A DNA stretch of 64,000 nt from Endozoicomonas sp. G2_2 (GCF_017744135.1 NZ_JAGHQU010000007.1:153308-217307); one strand, 5' to 3'; shown: positions 17,947 to 26,820, counted from the first letter of the stretch. The notes: a model not told the origin generated them from the letters alone. Numbers and translations: made by a program.

Positions 17947-18780
17947 TCAGGCCTTGAATCGCGCGTCGTGCCAGACGGCGTTCATATCGCCCGGGAGTGC
18001 ACGCAGGCGGCCGAGCCCAAGCCAGAATTGTTCCGGCGCATGGAAATCGGAACCCACCGAGCCGACGAGCCCGTGCTGCGCGGCGTCGCGCGCGGCGGTG
18101 ACTTCCTTCTGCCGGTCGGTGGTGCCGGTACAGATTTCCAGACCGTCGCCGCCGGCGTCGGCAAAGGCCGCGATCGCGCGCTGGCGCCAGGCACCGGAAA
18201 AGCCGTAGCCGAACGGATGAGCGAGTACAGCAATGCCGCCGGCTGCATGCAGCCAGCCGATCGCGGATTCCAGTGCGGCCCATTCGATCGCGGCATGGGC
18301 ATCGCGGCCCGGCCGCAGATGTTTCTTGAATGCCTGGTTGTTGTCACGGCAGATGCCGTCCTCGATCAGCAGGCGGGCGAAATGCGGTCGTGTGATCTGG
18401 CCGGCGCCGGCCATTGCCTGCGCACGGGGCAGTGCGTCGGTAACGCCGAGCTTCTCGATCTTGGCTGCGATGCGAGCCGCGCGATCGCGCCGCGCCTGTT
18501 GCAGCGTCGCCAGACCGTTGGCCAGCGATGGATTGCGGCTGTCGAACGCCAGGCCGACGACGTGCAGGGTTCGTCGCTGCCAGGTGACCGAAATCTCGAC
18601 GCCGTTGATGAATGTCATGCCGTGAGTGTCGGCGGCGGTTCGGGCCTCGTCGAGGCCGTCGACGGTGTCGTGATCGGTGAGCGCGAAGGTCGTCACGCCG
18701 GCTTCGGCTGCGCGCGCGACGAGCGCGGTCGGCGTCAGGCGGCCGTCGGAGCAGGTGGAGTGGGCGTGGAGATCGATCAC
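17947..18780 (-). CDS. rnm: PHP-domain 5'-3' exonuclease/phosphatase (RNase AM/TrpH type)
   Basis: Metal-dependent PHP-family enzyme acting on nucleotides or RNA 5' ends. The metal ligands are visible: HAHSTCSDG at residues 4-12, TDHDT near 37, GVEIS near 62, AHPFGYG near 190 and GSDFHAPE near 242. At 277 residues with GTG at 18780 it matches E. coli YciV (RNase AM, 293 aa), which begins the same way. A longer frame back to 19011 adds 77 residues of low-complexity, non-family sequence and was rejected. No strong ribosome-binding site decides the start. No trp genes are adjacent. Confidence 0.82.
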   Translation of the reverse strand: MIDLHAHSTCSDGRLTPTALVARAAEAGVTTFALTDHDTVDGLDEARTAADTHGMTFINGVEISVTWQRRTLHVVGLAFDSRNPSLANGLATLQQARRDRAARIAAKIEKLGVTDALPRAQAMAGAGQITRPHFARLLIEDGICRDNNQAFKKHLRPGRDAHAAIEWAALESAIGWLHAAGGIAVLAHPFGYGFSGAWRQRAIAAFADAGGDGLEICTGTTDRQKEVTAARDAAQHGLVGSVGSDFHAPEQFWLGLGRLRALPGDMNAVWHDARFKA

Positions 18781-19038
18781 GCGTGTATGGTCGCATGTTC
18801 GGTGTGTGGATCCCGGTTGGGTTTGCAGGCCGTTGGTTTGCGGTTTCAGGCGCGGCGTCCAAATTGCAGCACGCATGCTGTTGCTGCCTGGGCTTGTTTC
18901 CATCGTTGTTGCTGGGGCGAGAAAGGGCTGACGTGCCAGTTCGTCTGGATTGCCGATTCGATAATGGTGGGTTCGGGCCGCACGTTCTCCGCACTCACGA
19001 GTTCGTCGCACCTTTTGTTTCGCACTGCAGTGCGACTC
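18781..19038. other. Gene-free stretch left of the hairpin element
   Basis: It contains no credible coding frame and should hold the promoter of the PHP gene. The perfect 14 bp palindrome CGCACTGCAGTGCG sits at 19021-19034, immediately outside the hairpin element. Nothing else was recognised. Confidence 0.45.
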
Positions 19039-19617
19039 ACTTTCTTTTGCTTGTCCAAAAGAAAGTAAGCAAAGGAAAAAGACACCCGGGTTACGCGCCG
19101 GCGCGAAGCGCGCCGGTGCACTGCGATGCTCGGTCCGAAGGGATGCGGCCCTAGTCAGTTAACTAGGCTCGCGTCGCTTTGGCGACGCTCAGACAACTGT
19201 CCGCACCGGCGCAGTGCGCCGGACACCCTTCGACCCTGCGCTTCTCGTCGCGCCACACGGGACCCGAATACAGGTGCGGCCTACCCGACCGTGGAGTTCA
19301 AACAGCTGCCAAGTCGAAGTTGCGGTGTTTGGCTGCGTTCCGGTCGGACTCGCCTCCGGCGTTGTCGGCGAAGATCGCTTCGCGATCTTGCTTGCGAAGC
19401 GTTAGCGAGCCGGTCTTTGTCTGTATTCGGTCCCCTTGGGCGTAGCGCCGAGCAGCGCGGGCCGCAAGCGGATCAAGACGGCCGGATGTTTGAGCGCAGC
19501 GAGTTTCCGGCCGACCCGCTTGCGGGCCGCGATGGGAGGGCATCGGCGCGGAGCGCCGACGCAAGACAGGGTGTCTTTTGTTTTGGTGACTTTTATTTGG
19601 ACAAGCAAATAAAAGAC
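19039..19617. mobile_element. Non-coding 0.58 kb element with hairpin terminal inverted repeats
   Basis: The left end is an 11 bp hairpin (19039-19049/19056-19066) with loop CTTGTC. The right end is a 10 bp hairpin (19590-19599/19606-19615) with loop GACAAG. The ends are inverted repeats of each other over about 48 bp, extending to GACACCC. The interior holds many short hairpins, for example 19098-19116 (8 bp stem, 3-nt loop), 19171-19188, 19205-19221, 19370-19388 (AAGATCGC/GCGATCTT) and 19542-19558. ACTC flanks both sides (19035-19038 and 19618-19621), a possible but weak 4 bp target duplication. No transposase or credible frame is present, so it would be non-autonomous. Confidence 0.6.
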
Positions 19618-19758
19618 ACTCGCGCATCAGCGCGAAACCTCAAGTGAAAATTAACCCGCACCGTTGATTCAAACTGGGTTGATCCAAGGCCGCGACTCCA
19701 TTGGTGCTGGGCAGCCCGGCCAACCTGCGGTTTCGCGTCGCGTGGCGAAACAGGATCA
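19618..19758. other. Gene-free stretch right of the hairpin element
   Basis: A further hairpin, TCGCGC/GCGCGA (19620-19635, 4-base loop), abuts the element. The rest, up to the aldo/keto reductase stop, contains no recognisable gene or terminator. Confidence 0.4.
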
Positions 19759-20823
19759 TCAATCTGAATAGTCCTCTGCGTGATCGGCATGCAACACCCA
19801 GTCCGCCGCGCCAAACCGGTCGGCGGCGTTCAGAGCCTGATGCCAGTAGGGATAGACCAGATGCGGCCGGCTGACCTTTTCGATCGCCGCGTGCTCGTCG
19901 GCGCCGAGTTCGAGCTGGGCACTGGCGAGGTTGTCTTCCAGTTGGTGTGCCTTGCGAGCGCCGATCACGGCGGTGGTCACGCCCGGACGTTCGGTGATCC
20001 AGGCCAGCGCGACCTGCGCGGCAGACACGCCGTGCGCATCGCCGACTTCGATCAGCGTTTCGATCAGATCGAAAAGGCGCTTCTCGTCATGGATCGGCGG
20101 TTCCTGCCAGCCTTCGGCGAAGCGGGTGCCCTCGGGCGTGTCCTGGTCGCGGCGGTACTTGCCGGACAGCAGGCCGCCCGCCAGCGGGCTCCAGATCATC
20201 GTGCCCAGCCCGGCGTCGTGGGCCATGGGCATGAGCTCGTACTCTGCTTCGCGGGCCTGCGGCGTGTAATGAATCTGCTGGCTGATCGGTTTGGTGAAAC
20301 CCTCGCGCTCACAGACGGCCATTACCTTCATCGCCTGCCAGGCTGAGAAATTGGAGATGCCGTAGTAGCGGATCTTGCCGTGACCGACGAGCGTGTCCAT
20401 CGTCTGCAGCGTTTCTTCCAGCGGCGTGGTGCCGTCCCACATATGCAGCTGGTAGACATCGATATGCTCGGTGTCGAGCCGCCTGAGGCTGGCCTCGACC
20501 TGCTCGCGCATATGCAGGCGCGAAAGACCGCCCTCGTTGGGGCCGTCGCCCATCGGGAAACGCACCTTGGTGGTGAGAAGCACGTCGTTGCGTTTGGCGC
20601 CCAGCGCCTTGCCCAGAATCTCTTCCGAACGGCCCTGCGAATACATGTTGGCGGTATCGAAGAAGTTGACCCCGTGATCGATGCTCTTGTCGATGAGGTT
20701 GCGAGCGCCGTCGACGTCGGTATTGCCGAGTTTCGACATGAAGCCTTCGCCGCCAAAGGTCATGGTGCCCAGGGTGAGCTTGGAAACCTTCAGGCCGCTG
20801 TTGCCGAGGATTCGGTACTGCAT
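19759..20823 (-). CDS. Aldo/keto reductase
   Basis: Cytoplasmic NAD(P)H-dependent reductase of aldehydes/ketones with a TIM-barrel fold, 354 residues. The catalytic tetrad is visible: Asp in FFDTANMYS (near residue 53), Tyr five residues later, Lys in LLTTKVRF (near 84) and His in YQLHMWDG (near 125). MQYRILGNSGLKVSKLTLGTM is the classical N-terminus, so ATG 20823 was preferred over a 35-residue upstream extension. The substrate is unknown. It is transcribed away from the neighbouring alpha/beta hydrolase. Confidence 0.9.
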   Translation of the reverse strand: MQYRILGNSGLKVSKLTLGTMTFGGEGFMSKLGNTDVDGARNLIDKSIDHGVNFFDTANMYSQGRSEEILGKALGAKRNDVLLTTKVRFPMGDGPNEGGLSRLHMREQVEASLRRLDTEHIDVYQLHMWDGTTPLEETLQTMDTLVGHGKIRYYGISNFSAWQAMKVMAVCEREGFTKPISQQIHYTPQAREAEYELMPMAHDAGLGTMIWSPLAGGLLSGKYRRDQDTPEGTRFAEGWQEPPIHDEKRLFDLIETLIEVGDAHGVSAAQVALAWITERPGVTTAVIGARKAHQLEDNLASAQLELGADEHAAIEKVSRPHLVYPYWHQALNAADRFGAADWVLHADHAEDYSD

Positions 20824-20973
20824 AACTGCCTCATTGCGTAGCTGTATCTTGAAGCTTGGTATGTGGCCGAGGACTTTCAAACCTCGATTTGGATACGCGG
20901 CGCGCAGGCGGCTGTTGCGGTGCAGCAAAACAAACTAGAATAGCGCCTCGCCTGGATTCGAGGATCGCCTCGC

Positions 20974-22122
20974 ATGACATCGTCAATCGCCGCCGGCCGC
21001 GATTTTCTCGGCCGACAGTTCGAGCGCAACAAGGCGCGACTCGGCCATGCGCGTCAGCATTTGTTCGACCGCGACGCCCTGGTGCAGGCCGGCCAGACGC
21101 CGTACGAGATGATCCATCGCGACGGGCCGGTCTCGCTGCGCTACTACCCGCCGCTAACGGACAGCGAGATCGAGCTGGCCGATGGCAGCGTGCTGCCGGT
21201 GGCGAAGACCGTGCAGCGCACACCGCTGGTGATCGTGCCGCCCCTGGCGGTCAACATGCTGGTCTACGACCTGTTTCCCGAACGCAGCCTCGTGCGCTAT
21301 CTGCGTGCCCGCGGCTTCGAGCTTTATCTGGTGGACTGGGGTACGCCCACGCGTGCGCAGGACAGACTCGACCTGTCGAGCTATTTCGCCGATCTGCTGC
21401 CCGAGGCGCTTGAACGGGTGCGCGCCCACAGCGGCAAGCGCAAGCTCAGCCTGCACGGCTGGAGCTTCGGCGGGCTGTTCAGCCTCTGCCATGCCGCGAT
21501 CGCGGGTGCGGACATCGCCAATCTCGTGCTTGTCGGCGCGCCGGTCGACTACCACGACAACGGCGTGCTCGGTGAGCGCTACAAGACGCTATCGCGCCAC
21601 GCCGGTTGGGTGCGGCGTTATACCGGGCTGACCGCGCATCGGCTGCCGGCCGCGCTGCTGCGTTCGCCCGGTCGGTTGAACGCGCTGGTGTTCAAGCTCA
21701 CGAGCCCGATGACGGCGGTGAAAAGCTATGCCAGCCTCGTCGCCAACCTGCATGACGAGCACTATGTCAGCAGCCACGCGACCAATGCCGCCTTTCTCGA
21801 CGGCATGGTCGCCTATCCGGGTGGCGTGGTGCAGGACTTCATCGATTATCTGTGGATCGACAACGTGCTCGGCCAGGGCAAGCTGCCGATGAAGCGTGCC
21901 GACGCGGATTTGTCCGGCGTGGCCGCACCGATTCTGAATATCACCGGCCGGCACGACGTGATCGTGACCACCGCATGCAGCCAGGCGATGCTGCGTCATG
22001 TGTCCAGCCGCGACGTGACCTGCCGCACGCTCAAGGGCGGCCATGTCGGGATCGTGTCCAGCGAAACCGCGATGACCGAAACCTGGCGCGAGATCGCCGA
22101 CTGGCTGATCGCTCGCGACTAA
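20974..22122 (+). CDS. PhaC-like alpha/beta hydrolase with serine nucleophile
   Basis: A 382-residue alpha/beta hydrolase resembling class III poly-hydroxyalkanoate synthases: VIVPPLAVNMLVYDL (about 84-98), YLVDWGTP (near 120), and a C-terminal GRHDVIVTT (Asp) and GGHVGIVSS (His). The nucleophile elbow reads HGWSFGG near residue 159, with serine where true PhaC enzymes have cysteine. It is therefore more likely an esterase/lipase-type enzyme than a polymerase. No phaE, phaA or phaB gene is nearby. Its end overlaps the convergent lysR stop by 4 bp. Confidence 0.75.
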   Translation: MTSSIAAGRDFLGRQFERNKARLGHARQHLFDRDALVQAGQTPYEMIHRDGPVSLRYYPPLTDSEIELADGSVLPVAKTVQRTPLVIVPPLAVNMLVYDLFPERSLVRYLRARGFELYLVDWGTPTRAQDRLDLSSYFADLLPEALERVRAHSGKRKLSLHGWSFGGLFSLCHAAIAGADIANLVLVGAPVDYHDNGVLGERYKTLSRHAGWVRRYTGLTAHRLPAALLRSPGRLNALVFKLTSPMTAVKSYASLVANLHDEHYVSSHATNAAFLDGMVAYPGGVVQDFIDYLWIDNVLGQGKLPMKRADADLSGVAAPILNITGRHDVIVTTACSQAMLRHVSSRDVTCRTLKGGHVGIVSSETAMTETWREIADWLIARD

Positions 22123-23012
22123 AGAGCGGCCGGCAGCCGCTCGGCAAGAAAATCCAGAAACAGCTGGATGCGCAGGGCGAGAGCGGTGTTGCGGTAGTAG
22201 ACCGCATGAATCGCCTGACGGCGCGTCTGAATCCGATCCGCGAGTACCGGCTGCAGCCGTCCCTCGGCAACGAGGGAGCGGGTCGCGTAATCCGCCATGC
22301 TGGCGATGCCTTCGCCGGCCAGTGCCAGCGCTATGAGCGTGCTCGCGCTCGATGCCGCAATGGTTGGCTCGATGTGCAGATCCCGGCCTTGGTTATCGCG
22401 TACCGGCCAGGCGTTGAGGTGCGGCATCTGGTTGAAGCCGAGCAGCGCGTGGCCAGCGAGATCGGCCACCGTGGTCGGCGTGCCGCAGCGCGCGAGATAG
22501 GCCGGGCTGGCGACCAGTCGCAGGCGGGTATGCCCGAGCGGGCGGGCGTGCAGGGTCGAGTCCTCGAGTGCGCCGATCCGAATGGCCACATCGGTGCGCT
22601 GTTCGAGCAGGTCGATAAATCGATCGTGCGTATCCAGCGATAGCCGTATCTGCGGATAGCGTTCGCGAAATGCGCCGACATGCGGCGCGATCACCGCATG
22701 CATGAACGTCGGTGCGGCGTTGATCCGCAGCGTCCCTGCAGGCTGCTGGCGCCGTGTCGCCATGGCCTGCTCGGCGTCTTCGGCGGCGTCGAGCAGCGCG
22801 CGCGAGTGCGGCAGCAGGGCGAGGCCTTCGTCGGTGAGTTTCGTGCGTCGGGTGGTGCGTGCCAGCAGGGTGGTTTCGAGCTTGTGTTCCAGACGCGCGA
22901 GAGAGCGGCTGACGCCGGAAACGGTCTGGCCAAGCTGTTCGGCCGCGGCAGTGATCGAGCCGCTGTCGACCACGGCGGCGAAGACCTGATGTTCGGCGAG
23001 GGTCGTTTTCAT
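22119..23012 (-). CDS. LysR-family transcriptional regulator
   Basis: A 297-residue LTTR. The winged helix occupies residues 1-60 (FAAVVDSGSITAAAEQLGQTVSGVSRSLARLE, recognition helix near 30-48). A linker helix and a periplasmic-binding-type effector domain follow. It is divergent from mdaB with a 102 bp shared control region containing an inverted repeat with a T-N11-A core. It probably controls mdaB and itself in response to a quinone or oxidant. The effector is unknown. Confidence 0.88.
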   Translation of the reverse strand: MKTTLAEHQVFAAVVDSGSITAAAEQLGQTVSGVSRSLARLEHKLETTLLARTTRRTKLTDEGLALLPHSRALLDAAEDAEQAMATRRQQPAGTLRINAAPTFMHAVIAPHVGAFRERYPQIRLSLDTHDRFIDLLEQRTDVAIRIGALEDSTLHARPLGHTRLRLVASPAYLARCGTPTTVADLAGHALLGFNQMPHLNAWPVRDNQGRDLHIEPTIAASSASTLIALALAGEGIASMADYATRSLVAEGRLQPVLADRIQTRRQAIHAVYYRNTALALRIQLFLDFLAERLPAAL

Positions 23013-23033
23013 TGTTGATAGAAAATCAATAAT
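23011..23033. promoter_or_regulatory. LysR-type operator between lysR and mdaB
   Basis: ATTGTTGAT (23011-23019) and ATCAATAAT (23025-23033) form a 9-5-9 inverted repeat with one mismatch and contain a T-N11-A core. The site touches the start codon of the regulator and lies about 80 bp before mdaB, as expected for an autoregulated divergent LysR system. Confidence 0.55.
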
Positions 23034-23114
23034 TATTTGCAGTTTATCCCGTTTCGCGCATGGGGCGCGCGCAGCAGACTGCGTGCCGATTCACACACGT
23101 TTTGCCTGTACGCC

Positions 23115-23723
23115 ATGAATATTCTGCTACTCAACGGTCAACGCCCGTTCGCCCATTCCGCCGGCCGGTTGAACACCACGCTCCACGCGACGGCGGTCGA
23201 ACAACTCCAGGCCCTCGGTCACGATTTGCGGGAGACGGCGATCGATGCGGGCTATGACGTCGACGCAGAAGTCGCGAACTTTCTCTGGTCTGACGCCATC
23301 GTCTATCAGATGCCCGGCTGGTGGATGGGCGCGCCGTGGATCGTCAAACGCTATCTGGACGAGGTTCTGACGGCCGGCCACGGCAGTCTCTACGCCAGCG
23401 ATGGCCGCAGCCGCCGCGATCCGGATCGCCACTATGGCACCGGCGGTCTGCTTCATGGGCGCCGCTACATGCTCTCGCTCACATGGAACGCCCCGCAGGC
23501 GGCCTTCGACCGGCCGGATGAATTCTTCGAAGGCCGCGGCATCGACGGCGTGTATTTTCCCTTCCACAAGTCGCAGCAATTTCTCGGCCTCGAGGCCATG
23601 CCCACTTTTCTCGCCACGGACGTGATGAAGGCGCCGGCGGTCGACGCTCAGCGTGCCCGTTATCGTGCGCATCTGAGCCGCGTGTTCGGACAGGCCCGGG
23701 CCGGGGCCGCGCTGTCGGCCTAG
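23115..23723 (+). CDS. mdaB: NAD(P)H:quinone oxidoreductase MdaB
   Basis: Flavodoxin-fold FAD enzyme performing two-electron quinone reduction and protecting against oxidative stress. The 202 residues carry the family blocks: NILLLNGQRPFAHSAGRLN at the start, WSDAIVYQMPGWWMGAPWIVK near 60, GHGSLYASDGRSRRDP near 95, RYMLSLTWNAPQ and GVYFPFHKSQQFLG. Length is close to E. coli MdaB (193 aa). It is divergent from the LysR gene, its likely regulator. Confidence 0.93.
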   Translation: MNILLLNGQRPFAHSAGRLNTTLHATAVEQLQALGHDLRETAIDAGYDVDAEVANFLWSDAIVYQMPGWWMGAPWIVKRYLDEVLTAGHGSLYASDGRSRRDPDRHYGTGGLLHGRRYMLSLTWNAPQAAFDRPDEFFEGRGIDGVYFPFHKSQQFLGLEAMPTFLATDVMKAPAVDAQRARYRAHLSRVFGQARAGAALSA

Positions 23724-23837
23724 GTCGGCTACTGCCGCGGCATGACGTGCGGCGTTCGGTAGTCGCTCGGTGTAGGCCCCGCTACACTCGGGTAAACGAA
23801 AACATGGCGTGTCGGATGCACGTCGAGGGGACAGGGC

Positions 23838-25496
23838 ATGGTCGATAAAGCGGACAGTATTGTGGTCGGCGCGGGTCTTGCGGGGCTTGTCGCCGCCGCG
23901 GAACTGGCCGATGCCGGCAAGTCCGTGCTTATCGTCGAGCAGGAAGGCGAGAACTCGGTCGGCGGTCAGGCGTTCTGGTCGCTGGGCGGTCTGTTCATGA
24001 TCGACACGCCCGAACAGCGGCGCATGCGTATCAAGGACAGCCCCGAGCTGGCGATGGCCGACTGGCTGGGTTCCGCCGGCTTCGACCGGCCCGAGGATTA
24101 CTGGCCGCGCAAGGTCGCCGAGGCCTTCATCGAATTCTCTGCCGGCGAGATGCGGCCCTGGCTTTACGAACAGGGCATGCGCTGGTTCCCGGTCGTGGGC
24201 TGGGCCGAGCGTGGCGGCGCGCTGGCCAGTGGCCATGGCAATTCGGTGCCGCGTTTTCATCTCACCTGGGGCACGGGGCCGGGAACGGTCGAACCCTTCG
24301 AGCGGCGTGTGCGCGAACACATGGCGGCCGGTCGCATCACGCTGAAATGCCGGCACCAGGTGAGCCGGCTGATCATGACCGGCGGCGCGGCCACCGGGGT
24401 GGCCGGCGAGATTCTGGCGCCGAGTACGGTCGAGCGCGGCCAGCAGTCCAGCCGCGACGTGACCGGAGAATTCGAGTTCGCCGCGGGTGCTGTACTCGTC
24501 ACCGCGGGCGGCATCGGCGGCAACCACGAACGGGTGCGCGCCAACTGGCCGGTGGAACGTCTCGGCCCGGCGCCGGCGCGGATGATTTCTGGCGTCCCGC
24601 ATCACGTCGACGGGCGCATGCTCGACATCACGCACGATGCAGGTGCCGCGATCATCAACAACGATCGCATGTGGCACTACACCGAAGGCATCAAAAACTG
24701 GAATCCGATCTGGCCGATGCACGGCATCCGCATCATTCCGGGGCCGTCATCGCTCTGGTTCGATGCAAACGGTCGGCGGCTTCCCGCGCCGTGCCTGCCG
24801 GGCTTCGACACGTTGTCCACGCTGCGCGAGATTCTGGCGACCGGCCACGACTATTCCTGGTTCGTGCTTACCCAGAAGATCATCGAAAAGGAATTCGCGC
24901 TGTCCGGTTCCGAACAGAACCCGGACATGACCTCGCAGCAATGGCGTGAAGTGCTCAAGAGCCGTCTGTCCAAGGGCGCGCCGCCGCCGGTCGAGGCCTT
25001 CAAGGAAAACGGCGAGGATTTCATCGTCGCCGACGACATCGGCGAACTGGTGGCCGGCATGAATCGGCTCGCGGGCAACGAACGCATCGACCGCGCCGCG
25101 CTCGAAGCCGAAATCGTCGCCCGCGACCTGCAGATCGACAACGCCTATGCCAAGGATGCCCAGATCACGGCCATCCACGGGGCGCGCCGTTATATCGGCG
25201 ACAAGCTGTTCCGCACGGCGTCCCCGCACCGGATTCTCGACCCGGCCAATGGCCCGCTGATCGCGGTGCGCCTGCATATCCTCACCCGCAAGACGCTGGG
25301 CGGCCTGCATACCAATCTCGACGGCCAGGTGCTGGACGCCGGGGGCGAGCCGATCGCCGGGCTGTATGCCGCAGGCGAAGTCGCCGGTTTCGGCGGTGGC
25401 GGCTATCACGGCTACAACGCGCTCGAAGGCACCTTTCTGGGCGGCTGCATCTTCTCGGGGCGCTGTGCCGGCCGGCATGCGGCGACGGTGGTCTAG
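23838..25496 (+). CDS. FAD-binding dehydrogenase (KstD/fumarate-reductase flavoprotein family)
   Basis: A 552-residue flavoprotein with a dinucleotide-binding N-terminus (SIVVGAGLAGLVAAAELADAGKSVLIVEQ, residues 7-35). A second FAD-contacting block lies near the C-terminus (LYAAGEVAGFGGGGYHGYNALEGTFLGGC, about 512-540). The family includes fumarate reductase flavoproteins, 3-ketosteroid dehydrogenases and a large 'FAD-binding dehydrogenase' branch of unknown substrate, which this best resembles. No steroid-degradation gene is nearby. It ends 3 bp from the convergent rlpA. Confidence 0.85.
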   Translation: MVDKADSIVVGAGLAGLVAAAELADAGKSVLIVEQEGENSVGGQAFWSLGGLFMIDTPEQRRMRIKDSPELAMADWLGSAGFDRPEDYWPRKVAEAFIEFSAGEMRPWLYEQGMRWFPVVGWAERGGALASGHGNSVPRFHLTWGTGPGTVEPFERRVREHMAAGRITLKCRHQVSRLIMTGGAATGVAGEILAPSTVERGQQSSRDVTGEFEFAAGAVLVTAGGIGGNHERVRANWPVERLGPAPARMISGVPHHVDGRMLDITHDAGAAIINNDRMWHYTEGIKNWNPIWPMHGIRIIPGPSSLWFDANGRRLPAPCLPGFDTLSTLREILATGHDYSWFVLTQKIIEKEFALSGSEQNPDMTSQQWREVLKSRLSKGAPPPVEAFKENGEDFIVADDIGELVAGMNRLAGNERIDRAALEAEIVARDLQIDNAYAKDAQITAIHGARRYIGDKLFRTASPHRILDPANGPLIAVRLHILTRKTLGGLHTNLDGQVLDAGGEPIAGLYAAGEVAGFGGGGYHGYNALEGTFLGGCIFSGRCAGRHAATVV

Positions 25497-25499
25497 GCT

Positions 25500-25934
25500 T
25501 CAGTCGAGTCGGCGCAGCGTGACCGGCGCAATACCGCTGCGGATCATGTCCAGCCGGACGGCGGCCGCACGAGACAGGTCGATCACACGCCCGCGCACAT
25601 GCGGGCCGCGGTCGTTGACGCGCACGATCACCGAGCGGCCGTTGTCGTCGTTGGTCACCCTGACACGGGTGCCCATCGGCAGGCTTCGGTGTGCGGCGGT
25701 CAGGCGATTGGCATCGAAGCGTTCGCCGCTGGCCGTGCGACGGCCCTGGAACCTCGCGCCGTAGTAGGAGGCTTCGCCGCGCTGGTAGACCGCACCGTCG
25801 GTAGCGCGCAGGTTGGCACAGCCGGTCAGCAGACTGGCGCCGATCAGCATGCCGAGCAGCGCCAGCCGCAGCGCGCCGGCCGTGTGCGCGCGTTGTACCG
25901 GGGCCACTGTGCGTTCGGGCGAAGATTCGATCAT
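25500..25934 (-). CDS. rlpA: RlpA-like septal lipoprotein (double-psi beta-barrel)
   Basis: A 144-residue lipoprotein: hydrophobic signal ending in the lipobox LLTGC (Cys39), then one double-psi beta-barrel domain with [21 protein letters not shown] (52-72), [17 protein letters not shown] and the catalytic-site-like [22 protein letters not shown]. RlpA proteins bind or cleave denuded peptidoglycan at the septum. The C-terminal SPOR domain of full-length RlpA is missing, so this is a short variant whose septal targeting would need another route. Confidence 0.85.
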   Translation of the reverse strand: MIESSPERTVAPVQRAHTAGALRLALLGMLIGASLLTGCANLRATDGAVYQRGEASYYGARFQGRRTASGERFDANRLTAAHRSLPMGTRVRVTNDDNGRSVIVRVNDRGPHVRGRVIDLSRAAAVRLDMIRSGIAPVTLRRLD

Positions 25935-26085
25935 GCGCGAAGGCTACCGGCAAAAGCGCTGGACGTGGGCGCCGATCGACATTTCGGCCGGGTTCTTGCT
26001 TATATGCGGATGGGCCGAGGGGGCCCGGGTTGCGGCGTCAGGCCCGCGGGAAAAGCGGCCGGCGCGAGGAGGTAAGGGTCGATGT

Positions 26086-26742
26086 ATGCGATACAAGGTT
26101 CTGTTATTTGATCTGGACGGCACGCTGACCGATCCGCGTGTCGGTATTACCCGCTGTGTGCAGTACGCGCTGGCGCGCCAGGGGGTGCAGGTCGACGATC
26201 TGGCGCGGCTTGAATGCTTTATCGGGCCGCCGCTGAAGCAGTCGTTCATGGATTTCTACGGTTTCGACGAGGCCGGCGCCGCCCAGGCCGTGGACGACTA
26301 CCGCGTGCGTTTCGGGCGCGACGGCATGTTCGAGAACGTGGTCTACGACGGCATGCGTGAACTGCTCGCCGAACTGCAGCGCAGCGGGCGCCAGCTGTTC
26401 GTGGCGACGTCCAAGCCGTGGTTCTACGCGCGCCAGATCGTCAGCCACTTCGGGCTCGATCCGTTCTTCTGCAGCGTCTACGGCAGCGAGCTGGACGGCA
26501 CGCGAACCGAAAAGCACGCCTTGATCGCGCATATTTTGCGCGAGGAGAAGCTGGCCGCCAGCGATACCCTGATGATCGGCGATCGATCGTTCGACCTGGT
26601 GGGCGCCCGGCACAACGGCGTGGCCGGCGCGGCGGTGGGCTACGGTTACGGCAGCGAAGCGGAACTGCGGGCGGAGTCGCCGGATTATTTCTTTCCCACG
26701 CTTCAGGTGATGCACGAGACGCTGGTCGCCTGTCGGGCGTGA
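26086..26742 (+). CDS. HAD-superfamily hydrolase, phosphoglycolate-phosphatase-like
   Basis: A 218-residue haloacid-dehalogenase-type phosphatase. Motif I is DLDGTLTDP (8-16), motif II Thr/Ser in FVATSKPW near 105, and motif III/IV Lys in TEKHALI and GDRSFDLVGARHNG near 165. The cap domain places it among Gph/YjjG-like phosphatases; the substrate is unknown. A perfect AGGAGG at 26067-26072 lies 13 bp before ATG 26086, rather far for a ribosome-binding site, but no closer in-frame start exists. Confidence 0.85.
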   Translation: MRYKVLLFDLDGTLTDPRVGITRCVQYALARQGVQVDDLARLECFIGPPLKQSFMDFYGFDEAGAAQAVDDYRVRFGRDGMFENVVYDGMRELLAELQRSGRQLFVATSKPWFYARQIVSHFGLDPFFCSVYGSELDGTRTEKHALIAHILREEKLAASDTLMIGDRSFDLVGARHNGVAGAAVGYGYGSEAELRAESPDYFFPTLQVMHETLVACRA

Positions 26743-26820
26743 GGCCGACGATCAAAAGCCTGCCGTACGCCGGCGTATTGCGATACGCTTGGATCTTTGT
26801 GCCTGCAAGGAAAGCATCCC

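Noticed and set aside
19039..19617. Integron cassette or attC site
   Set aside because: The hairpins are suggestive, but there is no integrase, no core-site pair and no cassette frame.
18846..19627. Short frames within the hairpin element (for example those reading FSFAYFLLDKQKKV or LLFACPNKSHQNKRH)
   Set aside because: They are translations of the terminal hairpins and inner palindromes, with no ribosome-binding site and compositions unlike neighbouring proteins.
20974..22122. Poly-hydroxyalkanoate synthase
   Set aside because: The nucleophile is serine and there are no partner genes, so a polymerase call is not supported.
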